Below are positions 54,971-63,867 of a DNA stretch of 64,000 nt, piece by piece. The notes under the pieces were generated by a model that worked only from the letters and a program-made list of their open reading frames with translations, did no database searches and had not been told where the DNA came from. Source of the DNA: Sedimentisphaera salicampi (GTDB lineage: Bacteria > Planctomycetota > Phycisphaerae > Sedimentisphaerales > Sedimentisphaeraceae); the NCBI RefSeq assembly GCF_002117005.1, contig NZ_CP021023.1, forward strand, positions 3,128,294 through 3,192,293, in the 5' to 3' direction. Positions within the stretch are counted from its first letter, which is position 1. Every line of letters begins with the position of its first letter. A program made the position numbers and the translations under genes.

Positions 54971-55768
54971 TTAGAATAAAATCTGGAAATTCTCCTCAGT
55001 CTGCCTTTCCAGCTCCTCCGGGCTTACGCCTCTGAGCCTTGCAGCTCCCCTGCATATAAGCGGTATGTTTGCCGGCTCATTTCTGAGGTATCCCATATTG
55101 TTTTTGATATTCTTCTCTGCCGCTGCTTGAAGCAGGTATTCTTCAGGCGGGGTAAGATAGGGCGAATCGGTTTCGAGGAGTATTTTCCCTGCCGGTGCAT
55201 TGCGAATAGCCCTGTGCATACTCTTGCAGTTGTCCTGAAGCATTTTGCCGTTGAACGAGAAATACACATCAAACTTTCCCAGCTCCCTCATAAATTCAGC
55301 AGAGCCGCTGTAGGAATGCATAAGAAGCCTCGGGTTTTCTTTTCTGCTGCTCAGCGTTTGCATTAATGCCCCGAACGCCTTCAGGCAATGCACAATAGCC
55401 GGCTTGCCGGCCTCGAGGCAAATATCGAGCTGCGTATTAAACACATCAATCTGCTTTTCAATATTTTCATTGCAGAGCAGCTTATCGAGCCCGATCTCGC
55501 CGATAGCCGCAGAGCGGTCTGCCAAGGCGTGCAGCTTATCTTTCCAGCCTTCGCTGAGCCGGCCGGCAAACCAAGGGTGCACCCCGTATGCCGGCAGCAG
55601 GCAGGGGTGATCTTGGCATATCAGCGAAACTCTCTGCCAGTCTTCGGGATTTGTCCCGCAGCAGACCATACGCCTCACACCTGAGCTGAGCGCCCTTTGG
55701 ATAACTTCCTCGAGGTCGTCCCTGAAGCATTCGTCCTGAAGGTGAACGTGAGAATCAGTGAGGCTCAT
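54971..55768 (-). CDS. tatD: TatD family metal-dependent DNase
   Basis: TIM-barrel hydrolase of 265 residues with metal ligands in LTDSHVHLQDE, GEIGLDKLL, IVHCLKAFGA and ETDSPYLTPP. Family members are 3'-5' exonucleases active on DNA or D-aminoacyl-tRNA-linked quality control. The ATG overlaps the polyprenyl synthase stop by four bases, so the two are coupled. Length and motifs are normal. Confidence 0.92.
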   Translation of the reverse strand: MSLTDSHVHLQDECFRDDLEEVIQRALSSGVRRMVCCGTNPEDWQRVSLICQDHPCLLPAYGVHPWFAGRLSEGWKDKLHALADRSAAIGEIGLDKLLCNENIEKQIDVFNTQLDICLEAGKPAIVHCLKAFGALMQTLSSRKENPRLLMHSYSGSAEFMRELGKFDVYFSFNGKMLQDNCKSMHRAIRNAPAGKILLETDSPYLTPPEEYLLQAAAEKNIKNNMGYLRNEPANIPLICRGAARLRGVSPEELERQTEENFQILF

Positions 55769-56604
55769 TTCCCGAGCAGCCTTTCCTGAAGGTAGCGGAT
55801 GAAGGTGATAAGCTCCTCGCCGAATTCTTCAGGGCAGTTCAATACCGTTTTTTTAGCTTCATCCAAGAGCTCAAGGCCTCTGCCGGCCGCTAAAACCCTG
55901 TGCCTGCCGAATACATCCGCCAAACTTTCCGATTCGCAGGCAAGGATATACGGCAGTGTGTATATGCCCGCTGCTGCGTCGGCCTCTGTGTCTTCAAGAT
56001 CGTTTGAAATCTGAAACGCAGACCCGCATTTCTCCGCTGCGAATCCGGCTTTGGAGCTCTCCGGCCTGATCCCTTCAGCCGCCGTACGGAAAAGCGAGGC
56101 AGTTTTCAGCGAGATTATCTTCATATAAACATCCGAGCTAACTGCACCGCAGAATTTCTGCTGTTCCTGCAGGAGCTCGCCCCTGCACATATCCTTCACG
56201 GCTTTCATCAGCGATTTTGTTTTTTCCGCCCCGCACTTTTCCAGACACAGAAGAGCCGCCTCAGACATCAGCGAATCGCCGTAGAGCAGGGCGGAATTCG
56301 CCCCTTCCCTTGCGGGAAAGCTTACCTGCCCGCGTCTTACCGTGCTTTTATCAAGAAGGTCGTCGTGGATGAGGCTCGCATTATGCACGATTTCGATAGA
56401 GGCTGCAAAATTAATTGTCTCCTCGTCCACTTCCCCTCTGCTTATGCAGAAGCAGAACAGCGGCCTGAGCATCTTCCCCTCGTTGAGTTTATCCGCTTCC
56501 TCCGAGAGCTCTTCAAGAGAGATGGCCGCATCAAGCACCTTACCTCTCACCTTGTTGAGCTGTTCTCCGAACTTCTCTGTTAATTTGTCATAATTGCTTT
56601 TCAT
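55765..56604 (-). CDS. trans-polyprenyl diphosphate synthase, divergent
   Basis: All-alpha isoprenoid chain synthase that extends allylic diphosphates with isopentenyl diphosphate. NEGKMLRPLFCFC replaces the usual GGKRLRP loop and the first Asp-rich motif is IHDDLLDKSTVRRG. The second motif is FQISNDLEDTEAD instead of DDxxD, a weakened metal site. ATG 56604 (MKSNYDKLTEKFG) gives 279 residues. The frame stays open further upstream, but that part overlaps the divergent ETF gene and lacks family sequence. It may supply the quinone or undecaprenyl side chain. Chain length cannot be read from sequence with confidence. Confidence 0.85.
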   Translation of the reverse strand: MKSNYDKLTEKFGEQLNKVRGKVLDAAISLEELSEEADKLNEGKMLRPLFCFCISRGEVDEETINFAASIEIVHNASLIHDDLLDKSTVRRGQVSFPAREGANSALLYGDSLMSEAALLCLEKCGAEKTKSLMKAVKDMCRGELLQEQQKFCGAVSSDVYMKIISLKTASLFRTAAEGIRPESSKAGFAAEKCGSAFQISNDLEDTEADAAAGIYTLPYILACESESLADVFGRHRVLAAGRGLELLDEAKKTVLNCPEEFGEELITFIRYLQERLLGK

Positions 56605-56686
56605 TCGCCCGCATATAAAATAGTTATCAGAAATTATGTTTTTAATTATCATAACATTTAAGATTGTATGAGAAAAGCTATTTATT

Positions 56687-58534
56687 ATGAACTTTATACT
56701 TCTTGTTAAGTACGTCCCCGACGTTTCAAGGATCACAGACAGCAGCTTCGACAGCGAAACAGGCAACCTCAGAAGGGCCTCACTGCCCGGTATTACCAAC
56801 CCCGAGGACATATCGGCAATAAGCCTTGCAAAGAGAATAGCAGACCGCAAGGCAGACGGCAGCGACAAGTTTATCGCCCTTACGATGGGGCCTGCCCCCG
56901 CCTCGAAGGCGCTCTATGAAGCACTTTCGCTCGCTGCGGACAAGGCTTTCCACCTCCAAAACAGCAGGTTTGCAGGTGCTGACACTTGGGCAACTGCCGA
57001 AATCCTGACAAAAGCTATTAAGAAAATTGCTCGTGAAGAGTTTGGCGATGAGCCGTATGCAGTGGCGGGGGGGATGCAGTCCTGCGACGGAGATACCGCT
57101 CAGGTGCTTCCGCAGACGGCTGCCGCTTTGAATCTTCCAATAATCAGCTATGCCTTCGACGGAGACTACAGAGACCGAAGGTTTCACTTCTCCTGCATAA
57201 AGGAGGGGGGAGATGTATTTCTCAGCACGGGCGAAAAGTCCTTCGTGCTCACTGTATCTTCATTCGAATACCCCCTGTACCCATCCTTCAGCCGCTCTAG
57301 ATGGGCGAGAGTCCAGCCGCACAAAAGGCTCACTGCTGAGATGATCGGCCTCGAGGGCAGCGGGATGTCCAATTCGCTCACGAAAGTTGTGAAGATATTC
57401 CGCCCGAAAGAGAATCAGCGGAAACAAGAGCACATTACCAGCCTCAAGGAGTTCAGCGAGCTTATAGTTCAAAGCTGCAAAAAAAAGCATCGCAGGGAAT
57501 CTGCCGGCAGATTTGTTGATTACAAGCCGACAAACAGCAGTGAGGTGTGGGTGGTGTGCGAGCCCTCCGATAAGCTCGAAGAATGCACTGCCGAGCTGCT
57601 CGCCGAGGCCAGAAAGCTTGCATCCGAGATCGGCGGGGTATGCTGCCTTGCGGCCTTTGATTCGCCAGACCAGAAGTTTGCGGAAAAGGCCGCAAGGGCA
57701 GGGGCAGACAAGATCTACCGGCTGCCAAACTGCGGTGTAAACGAAAACCGTGAGAGACAGGGCAGGATGCTCGGGGAGCTTGTAAACTCCAAAAAGCCGA
57801 AGATCGTTATGTTCAGCGCAACGCTTTTCGGTAGGGTTGCAGCTCCAATCTGCGCATATATAACCGGCAGCGGCCTCACCGCAGACTGCACCAGCCTTCA
57901 CCTCGAGAAAAAATCCGACGGCGGTTTCGAGCTTATCCAAACGCGTCCGGCTCTCGGGGGCAATATAATGGCTCAGATAAAAACGATTAACTCCACTACC
58001 TCTATGGCCACGGTTCGCCCGGGCAGGTTTACAGCAGCGATAAGCGATCAGGAAAGGCAGTGCGAGCTGGTCGATTTCCCAGCAGCCCTCGTTAAAGACA
58101 GGGATATCGCTGTTGAAAGCCAGTCAGGGAGCAAGGTAAGCGATTTTAACTGCGATGTTATAATATCGGCAGGCAGGGGTTTAGCCTCGAAAGAAAACTT
58201 CGAGGAAACAATCCTGCCTTTCAAAAAGGTTTTGGAGCTCTCGTGCAGCTGTTCTGCGGCGGCAGGTGCATCCAGAGCCGCCGTGGAGCACGGCTTCGCA
58301 GACCGTAATCTCCAGATAGGGCAAACGGGCAAAACCGTATCACCCTCACTGTATATAGCCGCTGGTATTTCAGGTGCTGTCCAGCATATTGTTGGAATTG
58401 AGAAATCATCTGTTATAATGAGTATAAACAGTGATCCGGGCTGCCCGATTTTTGCTCAGAGCGATTATTATTATGTTGGCGATGCAGTTCAGTCGCTGAA
58501 TAAAATCCGCGGTTTTCTGGAGAGTATGCTATGA
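56687..58534 (+). CDS. electron transfer flavoprotein, fused beta and alpha subunits
   Basis: A single 615-residue chain holding EtfB (~1-255) then EtfA (~285-615). EtfB parts: FILLVKYVPDVSRI, ALTMGPAPASKALYEALS, GMQSCDGDTAQVLPQTAAAL. EtfA parts: ATLFGRVAAPICAYITGSGL, QTRPALGGNIMAQI, MATVRPGRF. The FAD-binding end shows EHGFADRNLQIGQTGKTVSP, YIAAGISGAVQHIVGI and NSDPGCPIFAQSDYYYVGD. Normally two genes encode these. It carries electrons from acyl-CoA dehydrogenase-type enzymes to the oxidoreductase encoded next, whose start overlaps its stop by four bases. Confidence 0.9.
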   Translation: MNFILLVKYVPDVSRITDSSFDSETGNLRRASLPGITNPEDISAISLAKRIADRKADGSDKFIALTMGPAPASKALYEALSLAADKAFHLQNSRFAGADTWATAEILTKAIKKIAREEFGDEPYAVAGGMQSCDGDTAQVLPQTAAALNLPIISYAFDGDYRDRRFHFSCIKEGGDVFLSTGEKSFVLTVSSFEYPLYPSFSRSRWARVQPHKRLTAEMIGLEGSGMSNSLTKVVKIFRPKENQRKQEHITSLKEFSELIVQSCKKKHRRESAGRFVDYKPTNSSEVWVVCEPSDKLEECTAELLAEARKLASEIGGVCCLAAFDSPDQKFAEKAARAGADKIYRLPNCGVNENRERQGRMLGELVNSKKPKIVMFSATLFGRVAAPICAYITGSGLTADCTSLHLEKKSDGGFELIQTRPALGGNIMAQIKTINSTTSMATVRPGRFTAAISDQERQCELVDFPAALVKDRDIAVESQSGSKVSDFNCDVIISAGRGLASKENFEETILPFKKVLELSCSCSAAAGASRAAVEHGFADRNLQIGQTGKTVSPSLYIAAGISGAVQHIVGIEKSSVIMSINSDPGCPIFAQSDYYYVGDAVQSLNKIRGFLESML

Positions 58535-60201
58535 ACAAATTTGCTGATTATAAAACCGTTGACCTGCTTGTTGTTGGTGCCGGAGTTGCAGGGCTTACCG
58601 CAGCAGCGGCTGCAAAATCTCTGTGTCCGGAGAAAAGCGTATGCGTGATAGACAAGGCCTCCGGCCCGGGAAGGCACAACCTCTCCGGCGGCACGTTCGA
58701 CCCTTCAGCCTTGTATGAATTCCTGAATCTCGCATTCCCGGGCTGGCAGGATAATGAAAAGATTTCCAAATTTCTAAGCAGACGGGTTCTTAATGAGCAG
58801 TTTTTTATGCTCTCCTCCAAATCAAGGGCGTTCAGAATAACCCCCCAGTTAAAGCTTGCAAAAGCCCTGAAGCTCTCTGCAGGCAAGATGCTCTCGCAGG
58901 GCGAAACAATCATCTCTGTCTCGAAATTAGTGAGGGTTGTAGAGGCGATGGCAGTAGAGAAGGGGGTGGAGATATACTACAGCTTTCCAGCGGAGTTTGT
59001 CGATTTCGACCATAAAACCGCTCGGGCAAAGGGAGTGCGCCTAGCTGATAAAGGCCTTGATGAAGGCGGGATAAAGCAGATGAACTACACCCCGGGAGAG
59101 CTCATCAGCGCTGAGGATGTGATTCTTGCCGAAGGCGCAGATGGCTATGTTACCGAGCAGTTCATTGCCCATTCTGAGCTTGAGAGAAACCAGCCCCAGA
59201 TCTATTCGCTAGGAGTTAAAGAGGTGATTGAAGTTAGCCGGCAGCAGTACCAGGCCCTCGGCAGCTCAAATGTTATACGTTTTGCCGGATACCCGCTCTG
59301 GAAGCCGTTTTCAAGCCCTTCTATTTTCGGCGGAGGGGCTCTTTATCCGCTTGGAGGATGCCGTATTGCAGTAGTACTTATCTCAGCCTTAGACTGGAAA
59401 TACAAAGACTACAGCCCTTATGAGGCCTTCTGCCTCTTCAAGAAGCACCCGAAGGTAGCCCAGTATCTCAGGGGAGGAAGGGTTCTTGAGGCAGGGGCAA
59501 AGCTTATCCCTGAGGGCGGCTTCCATTCAATACCGAGAGATAAAGTACGCTCTACATTTGCAGGTACTTCTAATGTCCTGCTCGCAGGGGACTGTGCGGG
59601 CTTTGTTAATATGCACAGAATGAAGGGACTCTCAAACGCAGTTCTTTCCGGCTTGCAGGCGGGAAAGGCGGTGAGTATGAAAGAGAAAAACGGCGGATCT
59701 CTTGCCAAAAATTATTCAAATATGCTTGAGTTCTCCGGACTGATAGACCAGATGAAAAGGGCAGCGAAATTCCGTCAGATTATTTCTAAATTCGGCGTTA
59801 CATTAGGCCTCGGCCTCGGAAATATTGACTTTATGCTGCCTTTGTTTAACATTCGGGAAGACAATAAGCGTGAGATGACAGAATCTTACCCGTATTCTGG
59901 CAAAGGGTTGTTCGATCAGGCGGATTTCGTAAAGCATACCGGTGTTCAGCACCGTGAGAATCAGCAGCCCCATCTTGTGATAAAGGATGTGGATATATGC
60001 AAGTGGGAATGTGCAAGGAAATACGACTGCCCCTGCCTGAAGTTTTGCCCGGGGCAGGTTTATGAAAAAATGCAGGAACATGTAGGGCCGGTAAATACAT
60101 CTAATTGCCTGCACTGCAAAACATGTCAGAGGAAATGTCCGTATAGCAACATTGAGTGGACGGTCCCCGAGGCAGGCGGGCCGATGTACACGGATATGTA
60201 A
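58531..60201 (+). CDS. ETF:quinone oxidoreductase (FixC/ETF-QO-like)
   Basis: A 556-residue flavoprotein with a C-terminal iron-sulfur domain. The N-terminal dinucleotide fold is LLVVGAGVAGLTAAAAA and the FAD end is FAGTSNVLLAGDCAGFVN. The last 70 residues hold FCPGQVYEKM and then CLHCKTCQRKCP, which matches the 4Fe-4S domain of ETF-QO, ending EWTVPEAGGPMY. It passes electrons from the fused ETF into the membrane quinone pool. Extra Cys residues (ICKWECARKYDCPCLKFC) precede this and could bind another metal. ATG 58531 is coupled to the ETF gene. Confidence 0.9.
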   Translation: MNKFADYKTVDLLVVGAGVAGLTAAAAAKSLCPEKSVCVIDKASGPGRHNLSGGTFDPSALYEFLNLAFPGWQDNEKISKFLSRRVLNEQFFMLSSKSRAFRITPQLKLAKALKLSAGKMLSQGETIISVSKLVRVVEAMAVEKGVEIYYSFPAEFVDFDHKTARAKGVRLADKGLDEGGIKQMNYTPGELISAEDVILAEGADGYVTEQFIAHSELERNQPQIYSLGVKEVIEVSRQQYQALGSSNVIRFAGYPLWKPFSSPSIFGGGALYPLGGCRIAVVLISALDWKYKDYSPYEAFCLFKKHPKVAQYLRGGRVLEAGAKLIPEGGFHSIPRDKVRSTFAGTSNVLLAGDCAGFVNMHRMKGLSNAVLSGLQAGKAVSMKEKNGGSLAKNYSNMLEFSGLIDQMKRAAKFRQIISKFGVTLGLGLGNIDFMLPLFNIREDNKREMTESYPYSGKGLFDQADFVKHTGVQHRENQQPHLVIKDVDICKWECARKYDCPCLKFCPGQVYEKMQEHVGPVNTSNCLHCKTCQRKCPYSNIEWTVPEAGGPMYTDM

Positions 60202-60229
60202 ACGAGGAATAAAGAGAAACGGAGAATAT

Positions 60230-60673
60230 ATGAAGGCGGTACTTCAGAGAGTAAACAGCGCTTCGCTGAGTTCAAATGAGGAAAGTGTCAGCGAAATCGG
60301 GAAAGGGGTTCTTGCTTACGTAGGAATCCTTAAAGGTGATAACGAATACGACTTGGAATTTATAGCGAGGAAGATTTCTTCCCTTCGCCTATTTTCCGAT
60401 GACAACGGCAGGCTCAATATCAGCCCTGTGGATGTGAAGGGGGAAATCCTCCTTGTCAGCAATTTTACAATAGGCGCTAACTGCAGAAAAGGCAACAGAC
60501 CGAGCTTCGACAGCGCTGCAGAACAGGCAGAGGCGAAGAGGCTTTTCGAACTTCTCGTAGAAATGCTCAAAGACAGCGGCCTGAAGGTGAAAACAGGCGT
60601 ATTCGGCGCACATATGAAAATTGACAGTCAGGCTGACGGGCCTGTGAATATATTCCTTGATTCAAGAACTTAA
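60230..60673 (+). CDS. dtd: D-aminoacyl-tRNA deacylase
   Basis: Proofreading enzyme that frees D-amino acids and glycine from mischarged tRNA. MKAVLQRVNSASLS, GVLAYVGILKGD and NCRKGNRPSFDSAA are family segments, and ADGPVNIFLDSRT holds the Gly-Pro motif. The usual SQF is SNF here (VSNFTIGAN). ATG 60230 has GGAG five bases upstream; a longer frame from 60152 lies inside the ETF-QO gene and is discarded. 147 residues, standard. Confidence 0.93.
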   Translation: MKAVLQRVNSASLSSNEESVSEIGKGVLAYVGILKGDNEYDLEFIARKISSLRLFSDDNGRLNISPVDVKGEILLVSNFTIGANCRKGNRPSFDSAAEQAEAKRLFELLVEMLKDSGLKVKTGVFGAHMKIDSQADGPVNIFLDSRT

Positions 60674-60697
60674 AACCGGCCGGAAAGGGGCGAGATT

Positions 60698-60862
60698 ATG
60701 AGCTCAAAAAAGATGTGCGGCTTAGTGAAGAAGGATATCGTTAAGAAGGATATCAAAAAATACACCAAATTGGTGAGTCAGCCGGAATTTGCCTGCAAAA
60801 AATGCGGGCTGGTATGTTCGGATAAAGACAGGCTCTGCAAGCCAGCAAAGCTGAAAGATTAG
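60698..60862 (+). CDS. small Cys-rich zinc-ribbon-like protein, 54 aa
   Basis: Too short for many gene callers but well supported. AAGGGG lies seven bases before ATG 60698. The frame encodes a Lys-rich first half and then FACKKCGLVCSDKDRLCKP, a four-cysteine cluster (Cx2C, Cx3C, Cx6C spacing) that could bind one zinc or iron atom. It follows dtd by 24 bases and is closed by a strong terminator, so it is probably co-transcribed with dtd. I recognise no named family. Confidence 0.7.
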   Translation: MSSKKMCGLVKKDIVKKDIKKYTKLVSQPEFACKKCGLVCSDKDRLCKPAKLKD

Positions 60863-60902
60863 ATTTAAACAGAAAAGCCGATACAAAGCTTTACAAAAAA
60901 GA

Positions 60903-60938
60903 CGCAGCAGGGCTATGTTTATCTGCTGCGCCTTTTTT
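60903..60938 (+). terminator. Rho-independent terminator
   Basis: CGCAGCAG (60903-60910) pairs perfectly with CTGCTGCG (60923-60930) around a 12-base loop, followed by CC and a run of six T. It ends the etf-dtd-zinc-ribbon series. It also shows that the long open frame starting at 60940 begins beyond the terminator and is not the real def start. Confidence 0.85.
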
Positions 60939-61047
60939 AATGACTGCCGAAAGCTGGTTTTATTCGCTGGAAATTTATTCCAGAAATAGTAGAATAAGGG
61001 GCAGTCGTTTTTTTACCCGCTTTAAGCTTAAAATATTTGATAAGATT

Positions 61048-61581
61048 ATGATAGATTTGGATAAATGCAGATTAACCTTCTGGCCTGAGCCGGTGCTTCT
61101 GGAGAAGGCGAAGGAGGTTGAGAAAATAGATGATAATATACGGGCATTTGTTGATAAGATGCTCGATATTATGGTTGAGTCCAACGGGATTGGTCTTGCC
61201 GCTCCTCAGGCCAACGCAGGAATAAGGATATTTGTGGTGTCTCTCAAGGCAGACAGGGAGAAAGCCACGGTGTTCATCAACCCCGAGCTGAAGCTCTCCG
61301 GCGAGGTTACCGGTATGGAGGAAGGCTGCCTTTCAGTTCCCGGGATAAATCCTAAGATTGAAAGGCCCTCGAAGGTCTCTGTTACCGCGCTTAACCTTGA
61401 CGGCGAGCGGTTTACTCTGCAGGCCGAAGGGCTTCTGGCAAAATGTGTCCAGCACGAGAACGACCACCTCAACGGCAAGACGATAATTGAACGAATCTCC
61501 AGAATCTCGAAGCTGAGATTCAGGACTCAGATAGAACAGCTCAAAGAAGATTTAAGAAGCAGGCAGGGGAGTGATGAATGA
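61048..61581 (+). CDS. def: peptide deformylase
   Basis: Removes the formyl group from new protein N termini. All three motifs are present: GIGLAAPQ (~48-55), EGCLS with Cys94, and QHENDHLNG with His136, Glu137 and His140. The metal is Fe2+ or Zn2+. The ATG at 61048 (MIDLDKCRLTFWPEP) is chosen because upstream in-frame sequence has no family similarity and starts at a terminator; the ribosome site is weak. It overlaps fmt by four bases. Confidence 0.94.
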   Translation: MIDLDKCRLTFWPEPVLLEKAKEVEKIDDNIRAFVDKMLDIMVESNGIGLAAPQANAGIRIFVVSLKADREKATVFINPELKLSGEVTGMEEGCLSVPGINPKIERPSKVSVTALNLDGERFTLQAEGLLAKCVQHENDHLNGKTIIERISRISKLRFRTQIEQLKEDLRSRQGSDE

Positions 61582-62540
61582 GAATATTCTTTTGCGGGTC
61601 AAGCGGTTTCGGACTGCCCTGTCTTGAAGCCCTTAGAGACAGCAGGCACGAGCTTGTCCAAGTTGCCACTCAGCCGGCACATAAGGCCGGCAGGGGGCGG
61701 AAAATTCGCAAAACCCCAGCAGCAGACTGGGCTGAGCATAATTCAGTACCGTGCTTTGAAACCGCTGATATAAACTCTGATGAGTCCCTCAGGCTCGCCG
61801 AAACGCTCAGACCTGATCTCTTCGTTGTGATAGCGTTCGGACAGAAGGTCGGCAGGGATTTCATCGAAAAGGCTCGATATGAGGCAATAAACGTGCATGC
61901 CTCCCTGCTGCCGAAATACCGAGGCGCAGCCCCGATAAACTGGGCACTTCTCAACGGCGAGAAAGAAACCGGCGTAACGATAATAACGCTCGCCGAGAAA
62001 ATGGATGCGGGTTATATGCTCGGAAAGAAGAAAACCCCGATTTATAAAGACGACAACGCAAAGAGCCTGCACGACAGGCTCGCTGTTTTGAGCCCCGAGC
62101 TTCTGCTTGAAACGATAGATAAGATTGAAAACGGATCCGCCTCGTATATTCCTCAGGATGAAACCCGCGCTACGCTCGCCAGAAAGCTGAAGAAATCTGA
62201 CGGAATCATAGACTGGCACAGCTCCGCTGAGGATATCGCAAACAAGGTGCGGGCATTCTGGCCGTGGCCTGAAGCCCAAACAAGATACCAAATTGGCAAG
62301 AGCGGGAAAATTATAAAGGTGATTATTGCCGATGCAGAGCCTGCTGAAAAGGCGGAAGGTTCCTCGCAGGAGGTTGGAGCTCTTGATGATAATATGAATG
62401 TTGTATGCGGGGAAGGTGCTCTTGCAATCAATAGGCTGAAGCCTGAAAACAGCAGTATGATGGATTTCAAGGCCTTCGAAAACGGAAGATACAGCGGAAG
62501 TGATGATAAGTTTCTAAATATTCAGCCTAAGTATGAATGA
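61578..62540 (+). CDS. fmt: methionyl-tRNA formyltransferase
   Basis: Formylates initiator Met-tRNA with 10-formyl-tetrahydrofolate. RIFFCGSSGFGLPCLEAL opens it, and INVHASLLPKYRGAAPINWAL and TGVTIITLAEKMDAGYML are the catalytic and folate-site signatures. The C-terminal OB-like domain is present. Length 320. It overlaps def upstream by four bases and rsmB downstream by eight, so def-fmt-rsmB forms one coupled operon. Confidence 0.95.
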   Translation: MRIFFCGSSGFGLPCLEALRDSRHELVQVATQPAHKAGRGRKIRKTPAADWAEHNSVPCFETADINSDESLRLAETLRPDLFVVIAFGQKVGRDFIEKARYEAINVHASLLPKYRGAAPINWALLNGEKETGVTIITLAEKMDAGYMLGKKKTPIYKDDNAKSLHDRLAVLSPELLLETIDKIENGSASYIPQDETRATLARKLKKSDGIIDWHSSAEDIANKVRAFWPWPEAQTRYQIGKSGKIIKVIIADAEPAEKAEGSSQEVGALDDNMNVVCGEGALAINRLKPENSSMMDFKAFENGRYSGSDDKFLNIQPKYE

Positions 62541-63867
62541 CAGAGAACTTATACTAAAAGCATTAACTTACTATAAGCCCGGTAAAACAAAAACCGAATC
62601 GCTTCTCGCCGATCTGCTCAGTAAATGCAGCGACAAGGCTTTTGTCAATAATTTCTGCTGCGGGATTATTCGCAGTCTTCCGGCTGTAGATATCGTTACA
62701 GCAAAGATTTCAGGGGCAGGAGAAAAGAAAACATCGCCTCAGCTTTGGACAGTTCTCAGGTGCGGGGTGTTTGATATAATCTACCGGCCGAAACAGGAGA
62801 TTTACGCAGCCGTAAACGAATGGGTTAAGCTCGCCGGCGGCAAAAAGCAGAGAGGCTTTGCAAATGCAGTGCTCAGAACTGTAATCAGAAACATCTCCAG
62901 CCGCAGTGTTGAAAGCCCTCTCAGGGCTGATTTTCTCCCAGTATCAGGTGCAGCCGGCTGCCTGTTCAAGCAGGATATTTTCAGCAGCCCCGATAAAGAG
63001 CCCGCTGAATACCTGAGTCAGGTCTATTCTCTCCCGTGCTGGCTGGTGGCCGGCTGGCTGAAGAATTTTGGCTGGGAGAAGGCCTGCGCTGTCTGCAGAG
63101 CATCAAACAGAAAACCAGGGCTCTATCTTCGCCCAAACAAAACCCTCACAACGCCGGAAAAGCTCCTTGAGCTGCTGAGGGAAGAAGGGGCAGCAGCTTA
63201 CCGCAAGGGAGATATCATTGCCCTTGAGAAGGCAGGCAGGCCAGTGGAAAAGCTTCCAGGCTTCGAGGAAGGCCTTTTCTGCGTGCAGGATATTACCGCA
63301 TTTGAGGCGGGGCTTCTCATAAACCCCTCCCCGGGACAGAGGATTCTCGATCTCTGCTCCGCCCCGGGAACCAAGTCTTCCCATCTCGCAGAGCTTATGC
63401 AGGGTCAAGGAGAGGTGATCTCCACGGATATAAACCCCGCTCGTCTCGAGAAGGCAAGAGAAAACAAGCAGCGCCTGAGGCTTGATAATATCACCGTTTT
63501 AGACTATGAACAGGCCTTCCAATACGCCGCTGACAGGCAGATTGATGCAGTTCTGCTCGATGTTCCCTGCTCTAATTCGGGTGTGCTCTCCAAAAGGCTG
63601 GATATGCGCTACCGCCTCAGGCCCGAGGGCATTAAGCAGCTAAACTCTCAGCAGTACGACATAATCAAAACAGTTCTAACTCGTCTGCCGGCGGTGAAAA
63701 AGCTGTTTTACAGCACGTGCAGTGTTGAAAAGTCCGAAAATTATGGAATTTTGCACAAACTCCTTTGTGAGCTCGACAGGGGGGCTATAAGGCGTACTAA
63801 ACTAACCCTCCCATCCGACGTAAGTTTCGGCAGGGACGGGGGTTATATCGCTGAATTTACCCTTTAA
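62533..63867 (+). CDS. rsmB: 16S rRNA m5C methyltransferase, RsmB/Sun family
   Basis: Methylates C967 of 16S rRNA in known members. The N-terminal ~140 residues form a NusB-like RNA-binding domain (FVNNFCCGIIRSLP; RGFANAVLRTVIRN). The SAM domain shows ILDLCSAPGTKSSHLAELM, VISTDINPARLEKARENK and AVLLDVPCSNSGVLSKR, with Cys346. Cys396 in FYSTCSVEKSEN is the likely nucleophile. 444 residues is normal. The 133 bases from its stop to the window end hold no feature I can support. Confidence 0.93.
   Translation: MNDRELILKALTYYKPGKTKTESLLADLLSKCSDKAFVNNFCCGIIRSLPAVDIVTAKISGAGEKKTSPQLWTVLRCGVFDIIYRPKQEIYAAVNEWVKLAGGKKQRGFANAVLRTVIRNISSRSVESPLRADFLPVSGAAGCLFKQDIFSSPDKEPAEYLSQVYSLPCWLVAGWLKNFGWEKACAVCRASNRKPGLYLRPNKTLTTPEKLLELLREEGAAAYRKGDIIALEKAGRPVEKLPGFEEGLFCVQDITAFEAGLLINPSPGQRILDLCSAPGTKSSHLAELMQGQGEVISTDINPARLEKARENKQRLRLDNITVLDYEQAFQYAADRQIDAVLLDVPCSNSGVLSKRLDMRYRLRPEGIKQLNSQQYDIIKTVLTRLPAVKKLFYSTCSVEKSENYGILHKLLCELDRGAIRRTKLTLPSDVSFGRDGGYIAEFTL

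Noticed and set aside
56605..56868. N-terminal extension of the polyprenyl synthase frame
   Set aside because: It overlaps the divergent ETF gene and carries no prenyl-synthase sequence; ATG 56604 gives a normal length.
57260..57940. Minus-strand open frame of 226 codons inside the ETF gene
   Set aside because: Antisense to conserved EtfA/EtfB motifs, with no ribosome site or family sequence.
60940..61047. Longer start for peptide deformylase
   Set aside because: It begins directly at the end of a Rho-independent terminator and encodes sequence unrelated to the family.
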